Of a DNA stretch of 64,000 bases, positions 33,264 through 42,151 are shown piece by piece. Each line of letters opens with the position of its first letter. Position 1 is the stretch's first letter. The notes beneath the pieces are model-generated. The model made no database searches. It was not told where the DNA came from and saw only the letters and a program-made list of their open reading frames with translations. Location: NCBI GenBank assembly GCA_020636075.1, contig JACJYO010000004.1:1-64000 (forward strand), given 5' to 3'. The position numbers and the translations under genes are program-made. This stretch comes from Lewinellaceae bacterium. Lineage in GTDB: Bacteria > Bacteroidota > Bacteroidia > Chitinophagales > Saprospiraceae.

Positions 33264-35302
33264 TGTTCAGCGTCAATGATGAAGGTGTACGAATAAATAT
33301 GGAGGGATCCGGAGGCCAGATTGACGGTTCTGCCACCGCGGGTCCGTATCTCCTTCTCGTCGTTTAAATAGGTTTGATTCAATAGTCTTTCCAGCGGTGA
33401 TGCCGCGGGATCTTTATGGCCTACCGGGCCCCGGCTGTTCATTACCGGGCGCAGGTCTACAGGATTGTCCGTGGCAAATAATTTAAAGACTTCCATGCCG
33501 GCGGGCGGGCCAATCTGAAAGGGCTTCGGCACTTCAAAGGTTTCGCCTGGCGCTACCCGGAACTCAGCTGTGGTTTCTTCTTGGGCATCCTGTCCGGGAA
33601 TCAAGCAGCTGGAAACATTATCGGGCTGAATGTCGATCAAGGCAAAATAAGCCGCTTTACGCCCGTTGTTTATTACTCGAATGCGAAATACATCGCCGTC
33701 TTGCAGGTGCAAAATGCCCTGTTCATCGAGCTTTTCTTCGAGTGGAATGGGGCCTTTTTCGATAACCCTGTTGCCCGGCAGGCGCTCTGCCTTCATCGGG
33801 ATGAGTTCAAACGTTACGTTCAGGTAGGGGCTCGTAGCCTCCATCTGCCGCAGGTATTTGATCCGGGTATAGCCTTTCAACACATCAAGAATGCCTTCGA
33901 CGATCTGATCCGGCTGCTTGTTTTTGGAAAAGGCTGCCAGTTCGATCTCACCTGGGCCGAGCAGTAGCAAGTTGGGGCCTGAGTCAATCAGGAACACCTC
34001 CGGCGGCAAATCTTGCTGAAACACCTGTTTGTATTTTTCGGTAATTTCTTTTTTCAATTGCTGCGCCACCGGGTTTTGTTCCGGCAGGTTTATGGAAATT
34101 CCAAGTTTTAGTGCGCCAAAATTCTGCTCTTTGACGTATACCCAGGCTTTTTTTGCCTCTTCCATAGGTACGGGCTGATCCAGATCGACTGTAGCTTCAA
34201 AAGGGAAAGCCTGTTTTACGGTACCGGTTGCCAATAGTTTTTTGCTGGTGTCGCGGGAATCCCCAGGATAAAGCGCCAGCACGGCGCCTTCGTTCAAGCC
34301 CTGCACGGTGCCGGCATTTACGATGATCTGGTAGTCATCGTTGGCGGTTTTAACATTGTGGTAGGCCGGTTTGGGCAACAAGCGCCCTCCCAGCAGCTCC
34401 TGGTCCAGGGTGCCTTCGGCCTGAGGCTGCTGGCGAGGCGCGATGCTGCTCATTTCCAACCGGATGCGGTCGAACAAACCGCGGTAGCTCGTGTTTGGCG
34501 ACGCTTCGCTCAAAATTTTACTCAGGGCGTACGACAGTGAACCAAGCAGTTCCCCCTGCTCGTCGCGGGTTTCGAAGTTCAGCTGGTTGTGTGCCGACCC
34601 GAAAAAAGCGGCCATGGGTGCAAGCTGGGTGACGCCTTCCGGCGGACCAAACTGCGTAATGTCGCCGTGCGCTGCCGCGGTTTTAAACGTGCTTTTTACA
34701 TATTCAGGGCTGGCCATCGGAATGTCGGTGCCGCGGGCGGGTGTCATGCCGCGGGTGCCGGTGCCCGAATGGCAGGCGTCGAGCACCACCATCAGGTTGC
34801 CGCCGGGGCCCAGTTTCCGGCGCAGGTCTGTAAAGAGTTCGTTAAGTTTATCATCGCGGATCAGCCGCTCGCCGGTGTACACGCCGGCTTCGTATTTAAG
34901 CGGAGAGTCGTAGGGTACGATGGCTTCATCGTAGCGATCGGCTTCGTCGCCATTGTCGTCGGCGACCTGCTGGCCGTGGCCGGAATACTGAAAATAGACC
35001 ACATCGCCGGCGCGGATTTTTGGTACGAAACGCTCGTTCCAGGTTTTAAGAATGCCTTCGTAGGTGGCTTCCGATTCGGTAAGGGTCAGGATGTTCTCAG
35101 CCGGGAAGCCCCGGTTGAGCAGTGCCTGGCGGATGATACCCAGGTCGTTGGACGCGTGTATTTTTTGCCAACCGCCTTCCTGTGGATAATCACCGATCGC
35201 GATCAAAAAGGCAAACTTTCGTTGGGTTTGGGCCTGCGCCGGAGCGTGGCAAATACCCAGCGTGAGTACTAGAAATAGTTGTAAAAAGCCATTCGTTTTC
35301 AT
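33260..35302 (-). CDS. Secreted metacaspase-like peptidase with DUF4384-like domain
   Basis: A 680-residue protein. Signal peptide 1-24 (to PAQAQ). The caspase domain spans about 27-300, with His109 in YSGHG and Cys177 in DACHSG, the type I metacaspase arrangement; between them lies DDNGDEADRYDEAIVPYD, an acidic loop typical of this group. The middle (about 330-520) is of unknown type. Residues about 560-650 resemble DUF4384: GDVFRIRVINNG, then FALIDIQPDN, then PPAGMEVFKLFATDNP. No TPR, EF-hand-like loop or KYFP tail is present, so it belongs to a different branch from the array at 1-28268. It is translationally coupled to the barrel-like protein downstream and divergent from the sigma-factor operon. 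Confidence 0.9.
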   Translation of the reverse strand: MKTNGFLQLFLVLTLGICHAPAQAQTQRKFAFLIAIGDYPQEGGWQKIHASNDLGIIRQALLNRGFPAENILTLTESEATYEGILKTWNERFVPKIRAGDVVYFQYSGHGQQVADDNGDEADRYDEAIVPYDSPLKYEAGVYTGERLIRDDKLNELFTDLRRKLGPGGNLMVVLDACHSGTGTRGMTPARGTDIPMASPEYVKSTFKTAAAHGDITQFGPPEGVTQLAPMAAFFGSAHNQLNFETRDEQGELLGSLSYALSKILSEASPNTSYRGLFDRIRLEMSSIAPRQQPQAEGTLDQELLGGRLLPKPAYHNVKTANDDYQIIVNAGTVQGLNEGAVLALYPGDSRDTSKKLLATGTVKQAFPFEATVDLDQPVPMEEAKKAWVYVKEQNFGALKLGISINLPEQNPVAQQLKKEITEKYKQVFQQDLPPEVFLIDSGPNLLLLGPGEIELAAFSKNKQPDQIVEGILDVLKGYTRIKYLRQMEATSPYLNVTFELIPMKAERLPGNRVIEKGPIPLEEKLDEQGILHLQDGDVFRIRVINNGRKAAYFALIDIQPDNVSSCLIPGQDAQEETTAEFRVAPGETFEVPKPFQIGPPAGMEVFKLFATDNPVDLRPVMNSRGPVGHKDPAASPLERLLNQTYLNDEKEIRTRGGRTVNLASGSLHIYSYTFIIDAEQ

Positions 35303-35568
35303 CTGTTGCGCTTTTTTAGTAAAGTTCAGGATGCTGCAACAGCCCCGAGTGGCAATTTATTCCACACTGCGTCAGAGGTTATCAGGCTGGTGCAGCAGAT
35401 TACAGGCCGGTAAGTTAGCGAAAAGCATACGATTGATAACTTTTTTCAAATTTGGGGATTAACAACCAGGCTTGGCCGGTTTGTGTGCTTTCTCGGTGCT
35501 GGCAGGCATTCATTATTTTGGACATCGTGCAGGCACAAATAATTAAAACTATCAGCATACATGAGCAT

Positions 35569-35607
35569 ATAATGGGCGCGGAGGGAAGCTCCGGCCCATT
35601 ATTTTTT
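35569..35607 (+). promoter_or_regulatory. Hairpin with T tract in a divergent gap
   Basis: Arms ATAATGGGC (35569-35577) and GCCCATTAT (35594-35602) enclose an inner GGAG/CTCC pairing, followed by a run of six T. It resembles a terminator but lies between two divergent genes, in the 5' region of the sigma-factor gene. It may be an attenuator or read-through block. The rest of 35303-35670 shows a TACTTTGG, close to a -7 box, just after the hairpin, and no gene. Confidence 0.5.
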
Positions 35608-35670
35608 CCCGTACTTTGGCAACGAAAAAAATAAAATTAAGCTGATAACCATTGTTTAAGTACCGGATCA

Positions 35671-36267
35671 ATGCCTAAACCATTGACATACGAATCGGAC
35701 GCAACCCATCTGATGGCACTTCGCCGGGAGGAGCCGGCAGCCTTTGAAGCCCTCTACCGGCAATACTTCCGAATGGTGGCCAAGCAGGCGCTTGTGATGG
35801 GTGTGACCGGAACTGATATCGAAGATTTATTCCAGGAACTGGTGCTCATTCTGGTTCGGAAAGTGCGGGACACGGAATTCAAACTGTCGGCGAAGATGAG
35901 CACGTATGTGTACGCCGTGGCCCGCAACCTGCTCCTCAAAAAAACGGGCAAAAAAGCAGAATTTCCGGTTGAAGAGTCAACCCTGCTGGCCCTGGAGGAA
36001 AGCTGGTCGGCCGATGAACTGGATGCCCGGATCGAAATGGAAGACCGACTGAATGTGGTGGTAGGTTACCTGGAATTACTGGAGGACGATTGCCGGGAGG
36101 TTTTGCGCTTGTCGTTTTATGAAAAATTGCCGCAAGCGGAAATTGCTCAGGTCATGGGCTATTCGGACTCCTTTGTAAAAGTAAAAAAACACCGTTGTCT
36201 GGAATACTTGCGTAAACAAGTGAAAACTCATCCGCTGTTTAAAGACCTTCAAAACGACGCTTCATGA
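35671..36267 (+). CDS. RNA polymerase sigma factor, ECF type
   Basis: A 198-residue protein. Region 2 lies at about 20-95 (DLFQELVLILVRKVRD and KMSTYVYAVARNLLLK) and region 4 at about 135-185, with helix-turn-helix LPQAEIAQVMGYSDSFVKVK. This is the normal size and order for an ECF sigma-70 family protein that directs RNA polymerase to a small regulon. Its stop overlaps the ATG of the next gene (ATGA, 36264-36267), which encodes a membrane protein with an anti-sigma-like layout. It is divergent from the metacaspase operon, which is a plausible target, though no shared promoter motif could be demonstrated. Confidence 0.93.
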   Translation: MPKPLTYESDATHLMALRREEPAAFEALYRQYFRMVAKQALVMGVTGTDIEDLFQELVLILVRKVRDTEFKLSAKMSTYVYAVARNLLLKKTGKKAEFPVEESTLLALEESWSADELDARIEMEDRLNVVVGYLELLEDDCREVLRLSFYEKLPQAEIAQVMGYSDSFVKVKKHRCLEYLRKQVKTHPLFKDLQNDAS

Positions 36268-37115
36268 ACGAGCAGTACATAGATACCATACATCGGTACC
36301 TGAACAAAACGATGACGCAAGCTGAACGAAATACGTTTGAAGCCGAATTGCAGCGCGATCCTGAATTGCGCGAAGCGGTCGAACTGGAACGCAGGCTGCT
36401 TGCCGGGCTCGAAAAAGCCGGCGAACAGCGGCTTCAGCAAACCATCGGAACGGTACACACCAAACTCAAAGACGAGGGCTTTTTTGCTGCCGACGCCAAG
36501 GAAGACTCCAAACCCGAACTAACCATTACGTATTCTTCAAATAGATTTACCATGCGAAAACTTATTTCAATTGCCGCTTCACTGCTGGTCCTTGCGGGGG
36601 CTGTATGGTTTTTTGCCATACGCGATGCCTCCGTCGAAGCCAAGGATCTGTACAACGAATACTACAAACCCGATACCGATGTTCAACGGGCACGCGACGT
36701 TATCGCCACGCTCGAATCGCACGGCCTGGCCGGGGTACCTACCGATACCGACAGCCTGAAGACGGCGCTCGAACTTTACGAGGCCAGCAAATACGACGAA
36801 GCACTCGCCCTGCTAAAGGTCATCGCCGAAGCCCACCCGGAAAACGACATTGCCCAGTATTATATCGGGGTGATTCATATGGACCAGGAGCGGTATGCCA
36901 AAGCCATCGAAGTTTTGCTCCCGGTGTCGCGAATGGACAACTCCGACTTTAAAAATCAGGCTCTGTGGAACCTCGGATTGTGTTACCTGCGCACCGAGAA
37001 CAACCAGCAGGATGCCTATAACGTCTTCCAATCGCTGGCCGACGATCCGGAATACCCGGACCACCGCAATGCCAAAGCCCTGCTGGAGCAATTGCTTCCA
37101 AAGAAAAAGAATTAA
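36264..37115 (+). CDS. Anti-sigma-like membrane protein with TPRs
   Basis: A 283-residue protein. The N-terminal cytoplasmic part (1-97) has IHRYLNKTMTQAERNTFEAE, like the short helical start of many anti-sigma factors; the HxxxCxxC zinc motif is absent. One membrane helix lies at about 99-118 (LISIAASLLVLAGAVWFFAI). The periplasmic part (about 120-280) holds three to four TPRs (YEASKYDEALALLK, YAKAIEVLLPV). Overlap with the sigma gene by 4 nt strongly suggests it controls that factor. The TPR part outside the membrane could sense a protein partner. This functional reading is an inference from layout. Confidence 0.75.
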   Translation: MNEQYIDTIHRYLNKTMTQAERNTFEAELQRDPELREAVELERRLLAGLEKAGEQRLQQTIGTVHTKLKDEGFFAADAKEDSKPELTITYSSNRFTMRKLISIAASLLVLAGAVWFFAIRDASVEAKDLYNEYYKPDTDVQRARDVIATLESHGLAGVPTDTDSLKTALELYEASKYDEALALLKVIAEAHPENDIAQYYIGVIHMDQERYAKAIEVLLPVSRMDNSDFKNQALWNLGLCYLRTENNQQDAYNVFQSLADDPEYPDHRNAKALLEQLLPKKKN

Positions 37116-37178
37116 GAAGATTGACCCGAAACAAGGTTGCCTCAAAAGTCTTCGTCTGCTCCGCACCGTCAGGATTTT

Positions 37179-37239
37179 CACCACGAAGACACAGAGAACA
37201 CAGCGTTTAGTTCTCCGTGCCCTCTGTGTCTCCGTGGTA
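37179..37239. repeat. Intergenic palindromic repeat (CACCACGAAGACACAGAG type)
   Basis: Imperfect arms CACCACGAAGACACAGAG and CTCTGTGTCTCCGTGGT with inner GAGAACACAG pairing. It is followed by ATCTACGGTGGGC, the same flank as after the related element at 55593-55740. The remaining part of the 37116-37389 gap shows no gene. Confidence 0.65.
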
Positions 37240-37389
37240 AATAAAATTATCTACGGTGGGCCTTTCTTAAGTTTTCGACTTATAATATGAGACAACCTTG
37301 CTTTAGTCCGCTTTTCTAAAAACACATCTGAGCCCCGTTTTAAATCAAAACACCCGCTAACAAACAACATTGTCATCACAAACAGGCTT

Positions 37390-38979
37390 ATGCTCAAAAA
37401 AGCAATTTGGCCTGCCGTGCTCTGCGTATGCTTTTCTGCTGCGCTGAGCGCTGCTGCGCCGCAATCTGTGGCACAGGGGGTCCTGGACCGCCTGTTCGCC
37501 ACGAATGGAAATTACCAGTTCAAAAAACCCAAACTGGCTATTTCTACCAAAAACAACAAAGGCGGGGCCGTATACGAGCCCTGGCGCAATACGATCTATC
37601 TCGATCAGCAAACCTATGATATCTGCCGTTCATTTGGCCCCGACTCCCTGTCGGCACTGGCGTTTATCCTGGGGCACGAGCTGGTACATGCCTATCAGGC
37701 TGAGCTGAAAACCGGGCATGGAAGCAGCAATTTTCTGGCCTACACCCAGAATTACGGCTCCGATGTGCGGCTCGAAAAATCAGCCGATATCCAGGGGCTG
37801 TTCAATGCGCAGCTGTCGGGTTATCAGGCCATCAAAGTCATGCCCGAAGTGATTGAGGCCGTGTATAATGCTTATGGCCTGGCTGGGAAAGCCCTGCCCG
37901 GGTATCCGAGCCTCAGCGAACGAAAAGCCAGCACAGCGGAAGTACTTACTATTGCCCAAAACCTGCTGGATATTTTCACCTCCAGCAACTACCTGGCTGT
38001 GATCGGGAAATACCAATTGGCTATTACCGGCTACGAGCACATCCTGCAGTATTACCAGGGCATCGAGTTGTACAACAATTTGGGCGTAGCCAATGTGTTG
38101 CTTGCCCAGCAATACTGGAATCCGCCGACCGACAAATTTATCTACCCATTGGAGGTCGACTGGTACACCAAAATCGCACAGGCCATCAGCCGTGGGGAGC
38201 AAAGCCTCGACCCGGCTTTGGAACCTTTCCGGCTGGATTGCCTCGAAAAAGCGGCTAAAAATTTCCGTACCGCTATCCGGCTAAACCCCGGCTATCTTCC
38301 GGCGCATACCAATCTGGTGAGCACCCTGAATCTGATGGGGAAACCGGTCGAAGCGCTGAAGTATGCCGAGTTGCATTTACTCAAACCAATTAGTGGCAAA
38401 AAACGGTACCGCGGCCCAAAGCATGACCTGGAAATGGCGGAAATCGCCGTGGGCATTACCTACGCACTCTATCCTGGTGGTATGCGCAAAAAAGAAGCGG
38501 AAACCTTGTTTCAGCGCCTGACGGGATCCGAGTATGTGGCCAGCGCTTTGTATGCCCGCCAGAATTTGAACAGTCTGCGCCATACACAGTCGGAAAATGT
38601 TCTGGCCGACCTGACCCTTCCGGATGCTTTCCGGCAAACACTCGCTGCCATGCAGCTTCCCCGGACAAGCAATCTCGAACGCCAGCCACTGGATGAAAAC
38701 AGCACTGTTTTTTTTGCTAAGAAACGCGAGCGGGAGTCCGCCGCCTATGTGTTCTCCAATGACCGGGGCGCCAACGAAGTCACATTCCTGCGCTTTCAGA
38801 ACCGCCATTTGAAAGGCGCTCCGATCCTTTCCGGAACGCAGGACTTATCGGCAGTGGCCTACCGCAACCTGCTTGCTGCCCGCGACGGGTTTTACCTGCA
38901 CGCCAAAGCCGATCATGCAATTATAAAGGTGGATTCAAAAGGCGGTGTGCTGGAAATGGTGAAATATGTGGTGCATTGA
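37390..38979 (+). CDS. Secreted HExxH metallopeptidase with TPR-like repeats
   Basis: A 529-residue protein. The N-terminal signal peptide runs to about residue 24 (SAALSAAAPQ). Zinc motif HELVH lies near residue 98, followed by RLEKSADIQG, where Glu may be the third ligand, as in M48-like peptidases. Helical repeats follow at about 200-340 (ITGYEHILQYYQGIELYNNLG, shortened here, and CLEKAAKNFRTAIRLNPGY), TPR-like. The last 130 residues are of unknown type. It lies 274 nt after the anti-sigma-like gene on the same strand; the gap carries a palindromic repeat, so co-transcription is uncertain. It is one of two HExxH proteins in the window, the other being at 54188. Confidence 0.75.
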   Translation: MLKKAIWPAVLCVCFSAALSAAAPQSVAQGVLDRLFATNGNYQFKKPKLAISTKNNKGGAVYEPWRNTIYLDQQTYDICRSFGPDSLSALAFILGHELVHAYQAELKTGHGSSNFLAYTQNYGSDVRLEKSADIQGLFNAQLSGYQAIKVMPEVIEAVYNAYGLAGKALPGYPSLSERKASTAEVLTIAQNLLDIFTSSNYLAVIGKYQLAITGYEHILQYYQGIELYNNLGVANVLLAQQYWNPPTDKFIYPLEVDWYTKIAQAISRGEQSLDPALEPFRLDCLEKAAKNFRTAIRLNPGYLPAHTNLVSTLNLMGKPVEALKYAELHLLKPISGKKRYRGPKHDLEMAEIAVGITYALYPGGMRKKEAETLFQRLTGSEYVASALYARQNLNSLRHTQSENVLADLTLPDAFRQTLAAMQLPRTSNLERQPLDENSTVFFAKKRERESAAYVFSNDRGANEVTFLRFQNRHLKGAPILSGTQDLSAVAYRNLLAARDGFYLHAKADHAIIKVDSKGGVLEMVKYVVH

Positions 38980-38995
38980 TGGGGAACTTTTCAAA

Positions 38996-39086
38996 TTTCC
39001 AATTTTTCTTCTCAAATTTCAAATTGAAGGGATAATCCCGTTTTGTGGAGTTTCATTAATTTGAAATGTCAGATTGAAATTGGAAA
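38996..39086. repeat. AT-rich intergenic inverted repeat
   Basis: Two nested pairs of arms: TTTCCAATTT / AAATTGGAAA (38996-39005, 39077-39086) and ATTTCAAATT / AATTTGAAAT (39016-39025, 39058-39067). It lies between convergent genes and could act as a weak terminator for either, but is low in GC. Confidence 0.6.
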
Positions 39087-39109
39087 AAGCTGGGCCCACC
39101 AGGCATCAC

Positions 39110-39673
39110 CTACTTCTTCACTTTATCCGGGTTGTCCTTCACAAAAGCACCCCAACCGCTGTAACTTTTTTGGCCTTTGAGCGGACCCGACGATTGGAAC
39201 CAATGGCAAACCGCCGTTGCCAGGGCGTCGGTGGCGTCGAATTGTTTTCCATTGAATTTGCGGTGCAGAATATTTTCCAGCATGCCGGCTACCTGTTCCT
39301 TGGAAGCATTGCCGTTGCCGGTGATGGCGCGCTTGATCTTCTTGGGCATGTACTCCGTTATTTCCAGGTCATTGACCATCCCGGCAGCAATGGCCACCCC
39401 TTGCGCGCGGCCCAACTTTAACATCGATTGCACATTTTTTCCATAAAACGGCGCTTCGATGGCCATCTGCGTCGGCTTGTGCTGGCGGATCAGGTCCTGT
39501 ACCTGCTCAAAAATGTAGCGCAACTTGATGGTCTGTTCGGCGCCTACATGGGTAAAGGTGACGACGCCAATTTCCAGCACTTCGATTGCGCGTTTGTCCG
39601 CATCAATAATGGCGAAGCCGAGCACATTGGTGCCGGGGTCGATGCCCAGAATGCGTATGGGTGTTGTGGTCAT
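39110..39673 (-). CDS. ruvC: Crossover junction endodeoxyribonuclease RuvC
   Basis: A 187-residue protein. The RNase H-like fold is marked by the acidic residues in RILGIDPGTNVLGFA (near residue 11), MAIEAPFYGKNVQS (near 70) and QFDATDALATA (near 145-150). Length and motif order are normal for RuvC, the Holliday-junction resolvase acting with RuvAB. The start ATG at 39673 is preceded by a GCGCC-rich small hairpin and the large palindromic element at 39742-40194. It is a monocistronic housekeeping gene here; nothing unusual in the protein. Confidence 0.93.
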   Translation of the reverse strand: MTTTPIRILGIDPGTNVLGFAIIDADKRAIEVLEIGVVTFTHVGAEQTIKLRYIFEQVQDLIRQHKPTQMAIEAPFYGKNVQSMLKLGRAQGVAIAAGMVNDLEITEYMPKKIKRAITGNGNASKEQVAGMLENILHRKFNGKQFDATDALATAVCHWFQSSGPLKGQKSYSGWGAFVKDNPDKVKK

Positions 39674-39741
39674 AGTGCTGGTAAAACTAAGGTGCGCCGG
39701 GTAAGGCGCGCAATTTCAATTTTTGGCTCATATTCCCATCG

Positions 39742-40194
39742 GGCTGGTAGTGAGGCGGTGACTGCCAGTCTAATGTCGTCAACTTAGCGTGTACTCTTCA
39801 ATGGAACGCGGATGACGCCGATCCCGCTTTCAGCGGGAACACGGATTTACACTGATTTTTTTTAAAAAATCTGCGGCAATCCGCGTTGTTTACATCCGCG
39901 TCATCCGCGTTCCAACTTGCTAATACTACTTTGTTACTTTAAACACTGTGGTATTGAATGTCGAATATCGAACGCCCAATGTCCAATTTCGAAGTGTTTT
40001 GATTGTGGGCACAGCACTTTTTTCGCATTTTGTTTATCCAGTTCATCCCTTCTTAGGATCAAACTACTTCGAAATTGGACATTGGGCGTTCGATATTCGA
40101 CATTACTTGTTTTTTCGGGTGCGGCAACTTTAAAGTGACAAAGTAGTACTAAGTTGACGACATTAGACTGCCAGTCACCGCCTCACTACCAGCC
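39742..40194. repeat. Nested 453-bp palindromic element
   Basis: Three concentric inverted repeats: 45-bp arms (39742-39786 and 40150-40194, one mismatch), 20-bp arms (39924-39943 and 40129-40148, one mismatch) and perfect 39-bp arms (39957-39995 and 40066-40104). A fourth, non-concentric palindrome (TGGAACGCGGATGAC arms, 39802-39816 and 39900-39914) sits in the left half only. No convincing gene lies inside. It fills the gap between ruvC and the MFS gene. Confidence 0.85.
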
Positions 40195-40308
40195 CCGCTC
40201 AGCCAAACGGGAACATGAGATCAATTTTGATGGCATTGGTATGGTCCAGTGCAGGCTCCAAAGGTACGCGCTTATGTGGCGCTTCCGGTAATTCAGGGTA
40301 TTTCCTGT

Positions 40309-41529
40309 TCAAAAAATGCGATCTGCCAGCCGCCAATGCAACAGCCAGCTCAAACCGACCAGGCCGCAGAGGGCCAGCCAAAACGCCGGAAAACCGAAGG
40401 CACTGGCAAAGGTGAGCCCAATCGTTGGCCCAAGCACGTGCGTGAGCGACCAGGACATCCAGTACCAGGCCATGTATTCGCCCCGCTTGCCGGCCGGACT
40501 CATGTTCAGCGGGATGGAGCTGTTGAACGGCAAAACCAGGATTTCGCCCATGGTCAGCAGCGTTATGCCAAGAAAACAGAGCCACAGCGCCTTAGGCAAT
40601 AAAAAGGGCAAAAACGATAGCGCGATCAACACCAAACCGATCAAGGTGGCAGCCTGAATTTTGTTGGATTTTTCGATGCTGTCGATCAGCGGCATTTCAA
40701 CCAGAGTAACGAGTACACAACTCAGCGCCATGATGATACCGATGTAGCGCTCATCGTAGCCCCATTCGGTTTTAATAAATACCGGCACGGATTGGAACCA
40801 TTGGATAAAACAAAATCCAAGCAGAAAAGAAGCCAGCAAAAACTGCAGGTACAACCTGTTTTTTTGAGGCGGCCGGGCGGTTGCTTTAGCCGCCAGCTCG
40901 GCTTCGGTTTCAGTGGTGTGCACCCGTTTTTCCCATTTCCGCGAGCGGAGCCAAAAATAAACGGCGGCAGTGATGCACGTCAGCCCGTCGATCCAGAACA
41001 GGTATTTGTAGCCGAGCGTGGCCGCGATGAAACCGCCAATGCCGGGCGCGGCTGTCATGCCCAGGTTGATGGCCAGGCGAATGAAGGCCATCGTTCGCCC
41101 GGTTTTTGAGGGCGGCACAAAATCGGCTACCGAGGCGGTCATTGCCGGGCGGTAGGCTTCGCCAAACAAGGCCATGGTGAAAATAAGTGCGTACAGGCTG
41201 GCAAAAGCCGTGGCAAATTGCAAACTGATCAACATTAGCCCGCCGAGAAACAGGCTGCCGGTAATCACATGATTGGCGCCGATGCGGTCGGTGAGTTTGC
41301 CGCCAAGGTAAGAGCCGGAGAGCGACCCCAGGCCAAAGGCTCCGGCCAACAGACCAGCCTCTGGTAGTGTGAAGTTCAGGACTGTGGTCAGATATACCGT
41401 GAGGAACAGCAGCACCATGGTGCCCATCCGGTTGATCAGGGTCATAAAAAAAATGGTCCACACCTCCCTGGGATGGCCGGTGTACGCATTTTTATACAGT
41501 TGGAACGATCGGGTAAGGGCGTTGGACAT
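40309..41529 (-). CDS. Major facilitator superfamily transporter
   Basis: A 406-residue protein with about twelve hydrophobic segments. The loop after TM2 reads GSYLGGKLTDRIG, the MFS signature GxxxDRxG position. A cytoplasmic central loop (about 195-225, KWEKRVHTTETEAELAAK) separates the halves. Substrate cannot be read from sequence. The frame ends directly after the last helix (LADRIF) at a run of six T; the adjacent frame continues with NRKYPELPEAPHKRVPLEP to a stop at 40199, two bases or so short of a repeat border. A one-base homopolymer indel at 40309-40316 would restore a natural-looking tail. Confidence 0.9.
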   Translation of the reverse strand: MSNALTRSFQLYKNAYTGHPREVWTIFFMTLINRMGTMVLLFLTVYLTTVLNFTLPEAGLLAGAFGLGSLSGSYLGGKLTDRIGANHVITGSLFLGGLMLISLQFATAFASLYALIFTMALFGEAYRPAMTASVADFVPPSKTGRTMAFIRLAINLGMTAAPGIGGFIAATLGYKYLFWIDGLTCITAAVYFWLRSRKWEKRVHTTETEAELAAKATARPPQKNRLYLQFLLASFLLGFCFIQWFQSVPVFIKTEWGYDERYIGIIMALSCVLVTLVEMPLIDSIEKSNKIQAATLIGLVLIALSFLPFLLPKALWLCFLGITLLTMGEILVLPFNSSIPLNMSPAGKRGEYMAWYWMSWSLTHVLGPTIGLTFASAFGFPAFWLALCGLVGLSWLLHWRLADRIF

Positions 41530-41562
41530 ACACAGGTTTTACTTAGTTCGGTGGTGTGCTCG

Positions 41563-41570
41563 CAAACCTA
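41563..41570 (-). promoter_or_regulatory. Candidate -7 box for the MFS gene
   Basis: The minus strand reads TAGGTTTG, matching TAnnTTTG, 34 nt before the ATG at 41529. No well-placed -33 box was seen. Confidence 0.4.
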
Positions 41571-41613
41571 ACACGTCGATCCCAAATAAAATTCCCCAAT
41601 TCGACGCGGGTGT

Positions 41614-42114
41614 TCAGTATTCCAGTAAGAGGCGCTCGTGTCCTGGTAAAATTTGCATCAAATGGTGCTCCAGATGCGCTACGTAGTCTTGCATAAAATA
41701 AAGCAGCGTTACAGGTTTGTCGGCGGGCACTGTTTTAAAGGCAATCTGGTCAAGATTGTGGTGCAGACGTAGGCGCGTGAGGCTTTCTTCGGGAGTAGTA
41801 TCCATCCCGCGGGCCAACTGCCGGTTGAAAGCAGCCCAAAGCTGTACAAGTTCAGGCCAGTTGGCCGAGCGGTATTGTTGTTGTTCCACCCAAAATTCCT
41901 GGTCGTAGGGCAGGCCGGTAAGCCCGGCACTTTGTTGCGCGCGTAAAAACCGGCCATGGTTGTTGGAAGCGGAGTCGATAAGGTGGCCGATGATTTCGGC
42001 GGGCGACCATTTGCCCGGTTGGGGCGGTGTAGCGGCAATTTCAGGCGAAATTTTCAGCAATTCAGGCGTTGCCTGATCAATGATCCGATGCAACAGTATT
42101 CCTGGTTGTTCCAT
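41614..42114 (-). CDS. DinB/DUF1572-like four-helix protein
   Basis: A 166-residue protein from the ATG at 42114; a TTG nine codons upstream is ignored. It has the DinB-like fold marks: KWSPAEIIGHLIDSASNNH with the first metal His, LHHNLDQIAF, and DYVAHLEHHLMQIL with the last His residues. Members are metal-binding helical bundles, some acting in thiol transfer or stress response; the role here is not known. It lies between the MFS and GH3 genes on the same strand, with about 80-160 nt on either side, so it is probably transcribed alone. Confidence 0.82.
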   Translation of the reverse strand: MEQPGILLHRIIDQATPELLKISPEIAATPPQPGKWSPAEIIGHLIDSASNNHGRFLRAQQSAGLTGLPYDQEFWVEQQQYRSANWPELVQLWAAFNRQLARGMDTTPEESLTRLRLHHNLDQIAFKTVPADKPVTLLYFMQDYVAHLEHHLMQILPGHERLLLEY

Positions 42115-42151
42115 GGTAATAGGTTCTGAGTGATAAGCCAAATAAGAGGAC

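Noticed and set aside
40199..40585. Separate minus-strand gene of 128 codons at the end of the MFS gene
   Set aside because: Most of it overlaps the MFS gene in another frame; only its tail is plausible, and that is better explained as a frameshifted MFS end.
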